Positions 45,761-54,815 of a stretch of 64,000 bases of DNA are shown here, one piece after another (position 1 is the first letter of the stretch; each line of letters opens with the position of its first letter). Made by a program: the position numbers and the translations under genes. The notes under the pieces were generated by a model. That model did no database searches, had not been told where the DNA came from, and worked only from the letters and a program-made list of their open reading frames with translations. Origin of the DNA: Candidatus Methanoperedens sp. (GTDB taxonomy: Archaea; Halobacteriota; Methanosarcinia; Methanosarcinales; Methanoperedenaceae); contig VEPM01000018.1 in NCBI GenBank assembly GCA_012026795.1, positions 23,216 through 87,215 of the forward strand, in the 5' to 3' direction.

Positions 45761-46180
45761 TTATCTCCATACGATATTATCCTTGAAGGCGCCCATCCTT
45801 TCCCCATCTTTATCCAGAACATATACTGATATATGTATGCTATCATTAACAACAGGGTTCTTTTCAAAACTAACGTTGATGGTATATGTACCGGGACCTG
45901 AATATGGCAGCATTTCCCATGGCCCTATGCTGCTATTTATGCCTTTAACTATCATTGCTCTGGCAGATATTGCAGGGAATGGAGCATGTTCTCTCACAGG
46001 CCTTGCAAGATAGCTCACGCTTTCCTGTGTTATATCATAATTCATAACTTCTGCAATGCCATCTTTTTCAATAAAAGTCATATTTATTTTTACTATCGGT
46101 ACCTGCCTGAAAGGATTTTCGATACATCCTGATATCAGGATACTTAAAATAATAATTAAAAGTATCATATTTCTTCTCAT
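45761..46180 (-). CDS. Predicted secreted lipoprotein
   Basis: A short signal with lipobox-like LISGC (about residue 18) predicts lipid attachment to Cys. The mature 120 residues form a beta-rich domain (VPIVKINMTF; PGTYTINVSFEKNP; IHISVYVLDKDG). No family is recognised. It lies three bases after the pentaheme cytochrome gene, so it is in the same operon and may be an accessory of the cytochrome at the membrane surface. Confidence 0.65.
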   Translation of the reverse strand: MRRNMILLIIILSILISGCIENPFRQVPIVKINMTFIEKDGIAEVMNYDITQESVSYLARPVREHAPFPAISARAMIVKGINSSIGPWEMLPYSGPGTYTINVSFEKNPVVNDSIHISVYVLDKDGERMGAFKDNIVWR

Positions 46181-46183
46181 AAA

Positions 46184-46873
46184 TCACCATATCAAATTCA
46201 TCATTGATGAAAATAATTTACTAACTATTTCTCCAATTGAAGGATTCCTTGATTCTCCCTGGATTGAGTTCTCCATTTTAACAATTGAAGAAGGGGAGCT
46301 CATTTTCTCGGTCTGGTCAACGCTCTTATTTACGTATTTTTCCCCGAATTCAGCATGGCATGCCACACAAATGCTTTCAAGTTTCTTTCCATGAACTATG
46401 TGAGGATCGGCGCCATGGCAGAAAGAGCATTTTTTATCTTTCGGCTTTAACATAGTCCCATTCTCAACAGAATGACATTTCAGGCATGCCACCCTTTTCA
46501 TGATCCTGTGTATATCCGATGCATTGGTATTTCCCAGGTTTTTTTCCGATCCCATATGACATTTTATGCACACCATGTCAGTATGGATGTCAAGTATCCT
46601 TGTCATATCGATTTTCATGCCGGGATTATTTTTCTGTTTATAATTATGGCACTGGCAGCCTGTTGATATCTTCTTTGCTTTTTCTGTTCCTGCAACGGTG
46701 TAATGGCATGGTATGCAAAAACTTCCAGGGTGCCATTTTTCAGCCAGTCCGTCCATGAATTCTTGCCTTTCATAAGCATTAGCCGGTGGCGATGCTAAAA
46801 CAATATAAGACATTAAAAATAATAAAGTAATAAAACATTTTTTGGATCCGAACATTGTTATCACTTTTTTCAT
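46184..46873 (-). CDS. Secreted pentaheme cytochrome c
   Basis: A signal peptide ends near ASPPANA. Five CxxCH motifs (CIPCH, CIKCH, CLKCH, CSFCH, CVACH) are present, plus a short CQCH at residues 73-76 that lacks one spacer residue and may be a sixth, non-standard site. The final segment (EIVSKLFSSMMNLIW) is amphipathic and may bind the membrane. Coupled by a 4-base overlap to the surface-protein gene upstream. Confidence 0.82.
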   Translation of the reverse strand: MKKVITMFGSKKCFITLLFLMSYIVLASPPANAYERQEFMDGLAEKWHPGSFCIPCHYTVAGTEKAKKISTGCQCHNYKQKNNPGMKIDMTRILDIHTDMVCIKCHMGSEKNLGNTNASDIHRIMKRVACLKCHSVENGTMLKPKDKKCSFCHGADPHIVHGKKLESICVACHAEFGEKYVNKSVDQTEKMSSPSSIVKMENSIQGESRNPSIGEIVSKLFSSMMNLIW

Positions 46874-48510
46874 TTGGTTTTTTCACAATCCCTTAATTTT
46901 ATTATTAGAATAATTCCAAAAACGATGCCCAATAACATATTTCTCTGGAATCCCGGAGATTTTTGCGGTTCTCCGGTTATGGGGATTTCAGTGGTCTCCG
47001 GCTCGACCGCCTTCGCTGTTCCTGCGGGCAGAGGTGTAATCATGGATTTAATGGATTCATCCGTCCTGCTCTCTCTGACATTTATTAAAAGATCATTGGA
47101 CGTGATTTTCTGTGCATATCTTTCCTCATTATAAAGAAAACGATCGGTTACTTTTGCTTTCACAGGGGATAGTTGAAAACTGCCTGAAGTGTTTGAATAA
47201 ACCGTATAAGATACGGACTCTGATCTTCCAGGCCGGACAACTAATGTGTCCTGGATATTGATTTTCCCTGTATCTGAAAGTGAATGATTTACAGGAGCAA
47301 CATCTACGAATTTTACAATTGCTGTAGCGTCCCCGATATTTTTTGCTTCTATTTTTACTGTGACATCTTCTCCTTTGGCAGCTTCAAAAATACTTGCTGA
47401 TTTTGTTAAAATGATATATGGTCCCGATACGATCAACCTGTTAGTTTTTGGGTTGGATTTCAGTATGCCATTATATTCTATACGGGTGCTTCCGGGTAGG
47501 AAATAATAAATTCCCGGTTTATCCGGTTTTATTTTATAGGATATCATTTTTGATTCGAAAGGCTCAAAAGAAAGATCCCAGGTCAGGTTCTTATCGACGG
47601 GTTCAAGTCCAGCGGGCAGGATCTCGGTCAAAGTGGCATTGCTGATTTTCCGGCTTCCATGGTTTTTTATATCCAGGGAAACAACTGCGACATCCCCGAC
47701 ATATATTTTTTCAGAAACATATTTCTTGATTTCGAGTTTTCCATCTCTTTCACTGGTCGGCAAAACAGTTATGTTTATGGAATCACTGGATCTGTATGCT
47801 TTCCCAAAATCATCATAGCCTGTTAATTCAGCCTGAATCGTGAAATTTTTCTTCTCATCCGCCGGAGGAGCTTTGAATAAAACGGTAATGTCGTCGGATT
47901 CATTCATCCCTTTTATATCCACAAGTTCGTAATCCAGTTTTTCTCTTTCGAACAACGGCAATTTTGAAGTTATTTTTAGTTTTGGACTCCTGAAGACCGC
48001 TTTCCCATCATTTTTTACTGATATATTGATCCTGATATCCGAGTTTGATGTGAATTCATAGCTTAAATTCAATTTCTTGTTGATCCTTTTTTGATATGGG
48101 ACCACCGACACCTTTGGCACAGGTCTTCCTGCGATCCTTGTCTGGATCTTTGCCCATTCATCAACAATGACATTCAATCCCAGGTTTGCGCCGATCTTAC
48201 CTCTTTTCTCCCGAACTTCAAGTACAGTGATATTCAAATCATCATTTAATGTCATATAATCGCCAGTCCTGCTGACGTTTCTTAATAATAGGCTGCCATT
48301 AGAAGAATAGACCGTTATAAGGACAGACGCTCCAAAAAAATCAGTTGCTTCGATCAGATAACCATTTCTGGAAACAGATTCTTTGAACCTGAGCGTTTTC
48401 TCCTGTGCATCCACCCATTCGACATCATCCGATAATGCAGGCAATGCGCTGATGTTAATGATTAGCAGAACTAATATGATTCTATAAATACGATTTATAT
48501 GGTCGGCCAT
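46870..48510 (-). CDS. Membrane-anchored surface protein with DUF11-like repeats, PGF-like C-terminus
   Basis: A signal peptide (ILVLLIINISALPALS) precedes DVEWVDAQEKTLRF and YLIEATDF, then WAKIQTRIAGRPVPKV, the same order of motifs as in the 25427 and 27726 proteins. Ig-like repeats include TEILPAGLEPVDKN and FVDVAPVNHSLSD. The end, SPGFQRNMLLGIVFGIILII and a charged tail, resembles a PGF-CTERM anchor. Unlike the other three paralogues it is coupled to cytochrome genes, hinting that this family scaffolds electron-transfer proteins at the surface; that is inference. Confidence 0.72.
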   Translation of the reverse strand: MADHINRIYRIILVLLIINISALPALSDDVEWVDAQEKTLRFKESVSRNGYLIEATDFFGASVLITVYSSNGSLLLRNVSRTGDYMTLNDDLNITVLEVREKRGKIGANLGLNVIVDEWAKIQTRIAGRPVPKVSVVPYQKRINKKLNLSYEFTSNSDIRINISVKNDGKAVFRSPKLKITSKLPLFEREKLDYELVDIKGMNESDDITVLFKAPPADEKKNFTIQAELTGYDDFGKAYRSSDSINITVLPTSERDGKLEIKKYVSEKIYVGDVAVVSLDIKNHGSRKISNATLTEILPAGLEPVDKNLTWDLSFEPFESKMISYKIKPDKPGIYYFLPGSTRIEYNGILKSNPKTNRLIVSGPYIILTKSASIFEAAKGEDVTVKIEAKNIGDATAIVKFVDVAPVNHSLSDTGKINIQDTLVVRPGRSESVSYTVYSNTSGSFQLSPVKAKVTDRFLYNEERYAQKITSNDLLINVRESRTDESIKSMITPLPAGTAKAVEPETTEIPITGEPQKSPGFQRNMLLGIVFGIILIIKLRDCEKTK

Positions 48511-48572
48511 TGTTTTTGAATGACATTTTTTACTTTTCTACCAGGCAATCATGCAGACGATTTTCATGAAAA

Positions 48573-48599
48573 GGCATAGAGAAATCAGTTCCCTATGCC
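48573..48599 (-). terminator. Hairpin after the octaheme cytochrome gene
   Basis: CTATGCC and GGCATAG arms of 7 bp with a 13-base loop lie 13 bases after the stop of the 48612 gene (minus strand). It may end the six-gene operon or stabilise its 3' end. No long T-run follows, so it is not a classical intrinsic terminator. Confidence 0.45.
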
Positions 48600-48611
48600 A
48601 TCCATGCAGTT

Positions 48612-50684
48612 TTATTTAAAAGGTAACTTATAAATGAAGTGACAACCTCCGCATTTATTTGTATAGGGGATGAACATGGCCTTTCCCGGATCAATTCCCG
48701 CAATTCCGGGATTGTTCTTGAAGGGAACTTTGAATGTATGTGAATTTATCAGTCCTTCCCAGTAGACGTTCTTGTCTTCTTCTACGGTGGAATTGTACGG
48801 TGGGGATTTTATGAATCCTCCAAAAGTACCACCATGTTCCTCTATCGCGGTACCCGGCATATGACAATCAATACAGCGTGTCAGTCTGCCCTTCATTTTC
48901 GCCCCGAACCTGTTTTCCATGTGAGGGATAAAGTCAACAGGATGACATTTCTGGCACAACGGTGAAAATGCATCATCCGGGTTATTCGAAAGCAAACGCC
49001 TGTAAGGCGTTCCCCCGTGGATATCGTGACAATCTGTGCATGTGACCAGTATCTTCTCATTTCTATACAGTTTTGACTTCACAAAATCAGAATATTGCTG
49101 GTTTGGTCTTTTTGAATGGATATCATCAGGCCATATGTCCAGTTTTGGTTCAGGCCCTTTCTTTTTCGGGTTGCTATATTCTGTAAGCAACGTGTTCCGG
49201 CTTTCCCCGGGTCTCAAAAATTCACCTTTTTCATTAAGAGGCTGGATTCCGTCTATATCGCCTTCATTTCCCTGCCTTCTGTCATGGCATCTGCCGCAGA
49301 TAACGCTTGTACGCTCGGATGCGAGTAATTTCGGATTCACGATGAATCTTCCCGGATTTGTAATATGTTTTGATCCGGGGCCATGGCATTTCTCGCAACC
49401 TATATTGATCTCGTCTTGTTGGGGATCGTCATCTATATTCAATTCGCCATTCGGATCATCTACACCTCTTACCAGCAGCTCGCCTGTATCAGGGTCCTCA
49501 TATCGCTCCCAGCCATTTACATGGCAGGCAGCGCACTGTCCCTGGAAAGTCCGGTTGTTTAAGGATGGCACTTTCAGGACATCATCGCCAGTACCGTATT
49601 TTTCATCCGCTCCGGCATCCCAGAACTCATCGAAAGAATAATCCTTCCAAATGCGCCTGTCTTCATTCCACCTGTCGTTATTCCCGTCAGGATTGTAATG
49701 AAGCACAACGTACCAGGCCTTTCTGTCTCCCATATTTTCAGGAACCTGTACTATGAACCTTTGTCTGTGAACCGCACCACCATAGATCAGTTTCAACTGC
49801 AAATGCGAAGGGCTCATCTGATCAGAAGGATTTAACCTGTTTGAAATGCTGATATAATATTTCCCATCTGTTTTATTCTTCCATAGATAGACATCGAAAT
49901 ATATCGTATCTATCGATGGCCTGGTATCGCCAAACTCCCTTATTTTGAATTTGTCTGTACCTTTTGACGGATCATAATCGCCAAGTTCCAGATGTTTTCC
50001 GTCAGTGTATCGATCCACTTCTATGAATTTTGAAAGCGCATTGAAATAGTCCGGAAACCTGGAATGGTCCTGGAGGCCGCCGGGGGCATCCGGTACTGTC
50101 AGGGCTAATTTGTGTCCTGTTTGCTTCAGCGTTTCACGATTTGGATGACAGCCAAGGCATTTTGAGCTGCCGACATAGGAAGCATCAAGAGGCGGGCGGC
50201 TTGAGACCTTGATGGTCATTGCCATGCTTCGCAATGTCCTGGCGTCAATTGCTAACCTGCTCCTGTCGCCCCCGGGAAGGTGTTCAGTATCCCTTTCGGA
50301 AGGTGTTACATAAATAAAGTACTTCCCGTCCGGAACTTCAGGAATAATAAACCTGCCACCGGTATCCGTGACAGCATTTGGGAAATCCGTCCCATGCAGC
50401 CTGATCGCATCTTCGAGCGGTTCATCATACGATTCTGCTTTGAATGGCGGGTAAAAAATATCGCTAGCCTTTATAGGCGCTTTATTAATATATGATACCG
50501 GTAAAAGATGTATTTTTGCTCCTGTGACAGGAACGCCGACCGAATTAACAACATCACCAGAAAAACCCTGATCTAAGGAATAAAGTTTACCAAGGGCTGA
50601 AGTAGGTAATCCAGCCAGTAGCAGTCCTACGATCGTTACCCCGATAATAAAAAATACCGCCCAGATTGTATTTCGGGATATCAT
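48612..50684 (-). CDS. Octaheme cytochrome c with N-terminal carboxypeptidase-like domain
   Basis: An N-terminal helix (FFIIGVTIVGLLLAGLPTSALG) exports the protein. Residues about 35-160 form a carboxypeptidase-regulatory-like beta domain (VVNSVGVPVTGAKIHLLP; TGGRFIIPEVPDGKYFIYV). Eight CxxCH motifs follow: CLGCH, CAACH, CEKCH, CGRCH, CTDCH, CQKCH, CIDCH, CGGCH, with a heme-free stretch of about 200 residues between the first two. It ends the six-gene operon. Likely an extracellular electron carrier or terminal reductase; no substrate-specific motif is evident. Confidence 0.85.
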   Translation of the reverse strand: MISRNTIWAVFFIIGVTIVGLLLAGLPTSALGKLYSLDQGFSGDVVNSVGVPVTGAKIHLLPVSYINKAPIKASDIFYPPFKAESYDEPLEDAIRLHGTDFPNAVTDTGGRFIIPEVPDGKYFIYVTPSERDTEHLPGGDRSRLAIDARTLRSMAMTIKVSSRPPLDASYVGSSKCLGCHPNRETLKQTGHKLALTVPDAPGGLQDHSRFPDYFNALSKFIEVDRYTDGKHLELGDYDPSKGTDKFKIREFGDTRPSIDTIYFDVYLWKNKTDGKYYISISNRLNPSDQMSPSHLQLKLIYGGAVHRQRFIVQVPENMGDRKAWYVVLHYNPDGNNDRWNEDRRIWKDYSFDEFWDAGADEKYGTGDDVLKVPSLNNRTFQGQCAACHVNGWERYEDPDTGELLVRGVDDPNGELNIDDDPQQDEINIGCEKCHGPGSKHITNPGRFIVNPKLLASERTSVICGRCHDRRQGNEGDIDGIQPLNEKGEFLRPGESRNTLLTEYSNPKKKGPEPKLDIWPDDIHSKRPNQQYSDFVKSKLYRNEKILVTCTDCHDIHGGTPYRRLLSNNPDDAFSPLCQKCHPVDFIPHMENRFGAKMKGRLTRCIDCHMPGTAIEEHGGTFGGFIKSPPYNSTVEEDKNVYWEGLINSHTFKVPFKNNPGIAGIDPGKAMFIPYTNKCGGCHFIYKLPFK

Positions 50685-51928
50685 TCGGTTTTTCCTCCAT
50701 TGTCAGGTTTTTTCATCTTTCTGATCAATACTGCAAATACCATTACAGTGATAATCCATCCAATGGCCGGCGATTCCCGGGGCGTTGTGACGGGCGCTTC
50801 AAACAACAACCTGGTTTCATTTAATCGTGCGATCTCGACTTTCATGGTTTCTTTTGACAATTCCATGATTTCCGCATCAAGCTGGTAGGTCACGGAAGCC
50901 CGGATATCCAGTTTTTTCGTTCCATCGGGGATATCAAACTCAAATACCTCAACGCGTGTTTCTTTTGGCTTGATCCTGTTATCTGAAGCTATGGAGTATG
51001 CTTTCCAGAAGTCATATATTTCATTTCCATACTGGTCGACAAGAGTTTTTTGATATTTTTTCTCATCGCTGTAAATTATTTTCCCATCACCGTCGGATGC
51101 AATGAAATTCAGGATCAACTTCCTAGAAGGAAAACCGCTTGGGATCTTATGGCCAACGTTAACATTAGTAATATTGAGTGTAACTTGTGCTTTGTTTCCC
51201 GTTCTCTTGATATTTGACTCCATTTTCATGCTTTTTTCCAGTAATTGTCCTGAATGCCCCCCAGACCAGATATGTCCAAAAGTATTTTCCTTTTGAGTTC
51301 CTTTTTCAGGTTCAAATCCGCTTTTTGGCGCCATGTGACAGAACTGGCACTGTTTGCCTTCTTCCGCATAAGGGCCCTCCTTCCATTCAGAATAGGTTTC
51401 CGAGATAGGTACGCCGTTCAATGAAAATTCATGGCATCCGGCACAGAATTCTGATTTTGGGAGCAACAGGGATTTTTTTGTTCCATGAGCTTCAGTCTGC
51501 AAATCACTATGCAATTCACCATGTGGCCCTTCCATCTCTTTTCCGTCATTAGTGCTGTAATTATTTCCATCAATTTTGTTAACCGCATGGCAGAAACTGC
51601 AAGTAACTCCTTCGATTGATATTGATCTTGTTAAATTGAAATCTTTTGTCCATATTGTCGTAGGAGCATGGCAATCCAGGCAGTATTCTCTGTTTTTTGG
51701 GTTGGATAGTAGCGCTTTTGTATAAGCTGCCCTGAAAATCGGGTCGCTGATTGCCAGTGCATGCATTGAACGCGACCACTGGTCAAAAATCCCTTTGTGG
51801 CATTCAGAACAGGTAAAACTGTTCTTGAAATCATCAGGGGAGGCCTGAACAGGTAAAATTGTCCAGAAAACAATTATTGTCAGAATTTTACATACAGAAG
51901 ATATATTTTTAAATCTCATATTTATCAC
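50681..51928 (-). CDS. Membrane-anchored pentaheme cytochrome c (c554-like)
   Basis: A signal peptide (ILTIIVFWTILPVQAS) precedes five CxxCH motifs: CSECH, CLDCH, CSFCH, CAGCH and CQFCH. FDQWSRSMHALAISD after the first heme is the arrangement of cytochrome c554-family proteins, with the spare His as a possible ligand. A heme-free beta domain (residues about 225-370) and a C-terminal helix (AIGWIITVMVFAVLIRKMKK) anchor it. Its end overlaps the octaheme gene start by 4 bp. Confidence 0.85.
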   Translation of the reverse strand: MINMRFKNISSVCKILTIIVFWTILPVQASPDDFKNSFTCSECHKGIFDQWSRSMHALAISDPIFRAAYTKALLSNPKNREYCLDCHAPTTIWTKDFNLTRSISIEGVTCSFCHAVNKIDGNNYSTNDGKEMEGPHGELHSDLQTEAHGTKKSLLLPKSEFCAGCHEFSLNGVPISETYSEWKEGPYAEEGKQCQFCHMAPKSGFEPEKGTQKENTFGHIWSGGHSGQLLEKSMKMESNIKRTGNKAQVTLNITNVNVGHKIPSGFPSRKLILNFIASDGDGKIIYSDEKKYQKTLVDQYGNEIYDFWKAYSIASDNRIKPKETRVEVFEFDIPDGTKKLDIRASVTYQLDAEIMELSKETMKVEIARLNETRLLFEAPVTTPRESPAIGWIITVMVFAVLIRKMKKPDNGGKTE

Positions 51929-52345
51929 CTATGTATTTTTTTCAGTAACAATTATTTTTCCAACCATCTTGGGATGTTGTTTGCTGCACCATACAGTACA
52001 TGCATACAGGAAAGTCCCTTTTTTAGTTGGTGTTATAAATACAAATTCAACATGCCCTGCTTTTATTTCAATGGGATGATCCACCCCTATACCAAGTTCA
52101 GGGACACTGAAACCATGTGTAACGGTATCGGTATTTCTGATCCTTAACCTAATCTCTTCGCCCTGCACCAGGTTTATTTCTGGTAAGCTCCAGTTGCCCA
52201 TCTCAGGGGATCGGGCTTCCAGATCTACGGTCTTGAACTCATTGATAAACTTATGTTCATAAAGATACACTCCTGAAATTGTACCAGCAGTGGCAAGGAT
52301 TAAAAGGATCCCTGCTATTATTTCAAAAATTTGTTTTTTTTCCAT
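51929..52345 (-). CDS. Membrane-anchored cupredoxin with CuA-type site
   Basis: An N-terminal helix (residues 7-28) anchors a cupredoxin domain. His77 and the loop C116-x3-C120-x3-H124-x2-M127 (CTVWCSKQHPKM) give every protein ligand of a binuclear CuA centre as in cytochrome c oxidase subunit II and N2O reductase. CuA is a one-electron carrier, so this protein should pass electrons rather than catalyse. ATG 52345 is chosen over 52375 because GGAGA precedes it and the upstream option overlaps the previous gene. No oxidase or NosZ catalytic subunit lies nearby. Confidence 0.82.
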   Translation of the reverse strand: MEKKQIFEIIAGILLILATAGTISGVYLYEHKFINEFKTVDLEARSPEMGNWSLPEINLVQGEEIRLRIRNTDTVTHGFSVPELGIGVDHPIEIKAGHVEFVFITPTKKGTFLYACTVWCSKQHPKMVGKIIVTEKNT

Positions 52346-52356
52346 TTTTACATCTC

Positions 52357-53802
52357 CTATCCTGTGAACAGCCATATCAGGAACATAGTTGTAATTGTTA
52401 AGAAAGCGGCTACCGGATAATAGCCCATGATCGCATCATCAATATTTTTAAATGTCCTTCTGCTTATCTTCACTCCTATGTCTAAGGATAAGGCAAGACC
52501 GAAGAGCAATCCTCCTATTTGCATGTATGGTACATATCCTGTCAAAAACGGTGTCCATGGGAAATTGGCAGTTCCGAATAGATTCCAGCCCCATGCGAAC
52601 GGATCTGATATTATATGCACAAGATAGCTTCCATTGGCAAATATCAATCCTACACTGAAAGATATCCAGGCCATTAGACCAAGAGGAACAAGAGTATAGG
52701 AATAATCGATAAATATCTTCTTCAGGGTAACATGTTTACTTGTTATCGAGTAAGAAACGTAAGCAAAGATGAAGAATATGCCCGGGACAACTAACAGATT
52801 GAATAGTGAGTGAATGCTGATGTATGAGAGATAGCCTTTAAGAGTTGCGGCATTCGCCCAATCTTTCAGGAACCCGAAAGGGCCCTGCATTATCAGGAAG
52901 AAGTGGATCGCTATACCAAGCATCATGAACGATTTCCATGCCTCATCATAACCTCGCTTTTTATCTATAAGTAAATCAGTTGCCGGAGGCCTGATATTGA
53001 ACGCAATATTATCTTTCGGACATGTTTTGAAGCATTCAAAGCACATGCCGCAATACGTATTCCTTCTATTGGCATCAAAAGGACGCTCCAGCCATGGACA
53101 ACCATAACCTTTATCATTTCCTCGCATACAGTCCCTTTGCTGGTAATCACACTCAAGCGCTTTTGCGCGTGTAGATACATTATGATCCCTGCAAACGCCC
53201 GGATCCTTAACGCGTACCTCTGTCATCGCCATATTCGAATATAGGCCCTGGAATCCGCTAACAGGACAGCAATACAGGCAGAAGCTCCTTTTTTCATATA
53301 TCAAACTCAATATTATGCTACCCACAATGATCGTCATCAGAAGAATAAATGTGGCAATGGGGCGTGTTGTCAGGAAACCGGTCGTGAATGTGGTTGCAAG
53401 GAATAATATGTTCATAAGCCACATATTCTTCAATGGCTTTGGCCATTTTTTTTGTAAACCATGTAATTTATTACTTATCCTGATGAATCCCATCCTCTGT
53501 ATCCATTCCCCGAAAGCGGGAAGCGGACAGACGGAACACCATAGTCTTGAGAAGATAGGGACTAATATCAGCATCAGCATTACCCACCATAATATCCAGA
53601 CAAACATAATGGCAAAATTGTAGTTACCAGCCGAAACCCCCCCAACAAGGCCTGCCAATAATATAATTGTGAAAAATAAAAGGTTGAACACAATGGCTAA
53701 AAAGGGAAACCATCTGCTTTTCAATACACTACGAACATGAGGTAAAGATGCAATATCAAACCTCCAATCGAGAGGAATAATTCCCAGCAATTTTTCTTTC
53801 AT
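52357..53802 (-). CDS. NapH/NosR-like polytopic 4Fe-4S membrane protein
   Basis: About eight to ten membrane spans. Cysteine motifs are CSVCPLPAFGEW (about residue 89), CLYCCPVSGF (about 175) and the ferredoxin-type CGMCFECFKTCPKDN (about 256), the hallmark of the NapH/NosR C-terminal/CcoG family that moves electrons across or out of the membrane, often from quinol. A soluble Cys-rich insert (CDYQQRDCMRGNDKGYGCP) is also present. Sandwiched between FrhB-like and CuA genes, it is the likely membrane link. A GGAGG ribosome site precedes the ATG. Confidence 0.82.
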   Translation of the reverse strand: MKEKLLGIIPLDWRFDIASLPHVRSVLKSRWFPFLAIVFNLLFFTIILLAGLVGGVSAGNYNFAIMFVWILWWVMLMLILVPIFSRLWCSVCPLPAFGEWIQRMGFIRISNKLHGLQKKWPKPLKNMWLMNILFLATTFTTGFLTTRPIATFILLMTIIVGSIILSLIYEKRSFCLYCCPVSGFQGLYSNMAMTEVRVKDPGVCRDHNVSTRAKALECDYQQRDCMRGNDKGYGCPWLERPFDANRRNTYCGMCFECFKTCPKDNIAFNIRPPATDLLIDKKRGYDEAWKSFMMLGIAIHFFLIMQGPFGFLKDWANAATLKGYLSYISIHSLFNLLVVPGIFFIFAYVSYSITSKHVTLKKIFIDYSYTLVPLGLMAWISFSVGLIFANGSYLVHIISDPFAWGWNLFGTANFPWTPFLTGYVPYMQIGGLLFGLALSLDIGVKISRRTFKNIDDAIMGYYPVAAFLTITTMFLIWLFTG

Positions 53803-53816
53803 TTTTTATCCTCCAT

Positions 53817-54815
53817 TTAACATAATAATATATTTTTAACTTCATCAGAAAGATTTTCAATGTTCTTCTTCTTGTCATTTGAGAGTTTTTCTATTAATGC
53901 CAGATCGACTTCAGGTTCAATTTCAAAAAGGTTCTTTTCAAGCATTCTCCTGAACATCTCATATCCGTTATCAGTTCTTATGAGCACGGTAGTAAATCCT
54001 TTTTTGGATCCCACCGAACCAGCTGAAAGGTCTGAAAAATCAGATGCAAAATCAATGCAGGAATGGCATACCGCCCAGACTTGCCGGTCCAGGTTCCTGA
54101 CTGGTTTTTCAATGACACCCGAATCAGTATATATTTTGAACTTCCCTGCGCTGATGTCAAACTTCTTGACATCGGCCATTTTTATTCCTTCGTTTTCCAC
54201 AAAGTCCTTCAGCTTGTCGTATTCAAAATTCTCACGGCAAAAAAGCCCGATGGCAAGAATTATCCTATCCATTTTCAGATCGTGTTTTTTCTGCAATTGC
54301 ATATTTCGCAATGCCCTGATCTGGCATGGGACGCCGACAAACGCTATTTTCTCAAATTTCTCGGTAGCTTCTTTTATGAGAGAAGGGGCAGGAGCAACAC
54401 TATACTTTGATCCGGATGCTCTTTCTATGTCAGCTTCTGTTGTTGCTATGAACGGGATTGGTTTCCATTCTTCATTTTTTCCTGTCAGGATAACTGCATC
54501 GACCAGTTTATCTCTCAGCAAATATTTTGTTAGTGTAGTTACGAACGAACCATCCTGCCCGTTTTTTGCGACTTCAACAGATTTTACACTGTTCGTGGAG
54601 AAATTATTCTTTACAGTTGTTTTGTAGTTGATTGCACTTGAAGAAGTCCTGGGACAGAACAGATAACAAATATCACATTTGCCAAGCCTTTGATCATCGA
54701 TTTTATTTTTATCGTTCTTACATTTTTCCCAATCGCAAAATGGCACACATGCGCCGCAGTGATCGCATATCCTGGATTTGGTCTCATTCCAGTGCAGATC
54801 TTCTAAGGTAATCAT
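53817..54815 (-). CDS. FrhB-like coenzyme F420 oxidoreductase subunit
   Basis: The N-terminus carries C17-x2-C20-x2-C23-x3-C27 and then C47-x2-C50-x3-C54, Fe-S cluster sites. The FrhB_FdhB domains follow: GQDGSFVTTLTKYLL, GSKYSVAPAPSLI, FVGVPCQIRALRN and ILAIGLFCREN, and later CHSCIDFASDFSDLS. The family oxidises reduced F420 through FAD (as in Frh, Fpo and Fdh). In this operon it would be the cytoplasmic electron input. 332 aa, no membrane spans. Confidence 0.88.
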   Translation of the reverse strand: MITLEDLHWNETKSRICDHCGACVPFCDWEKCKNDKNKIDDQRLGKCDICYLFCPRTSSSAINYKTTVKNNFSTNSVKSVEVAKNGQDGSFVTTLTKYLLRDKLVDAVILTGKNEEWKPIPFIATTEADIERASGSKYSVAPAPSLIKEATEKFEKIAFVGVPCQIRALRNMQLQKKHDLKMDRIILAIGLFCRENFEYDKLKDFVENEGIKMADVKKFDISAGKFKIYTDSGVIEKPVRNLDRQVWAVCHSCIDFASDFSDLSAGSVGSKKGFTTVLIRTDNGYEMFRRMLEKNLFEIEPEVDLALIEKLSNDKKKNIENLSDEVKNILLC

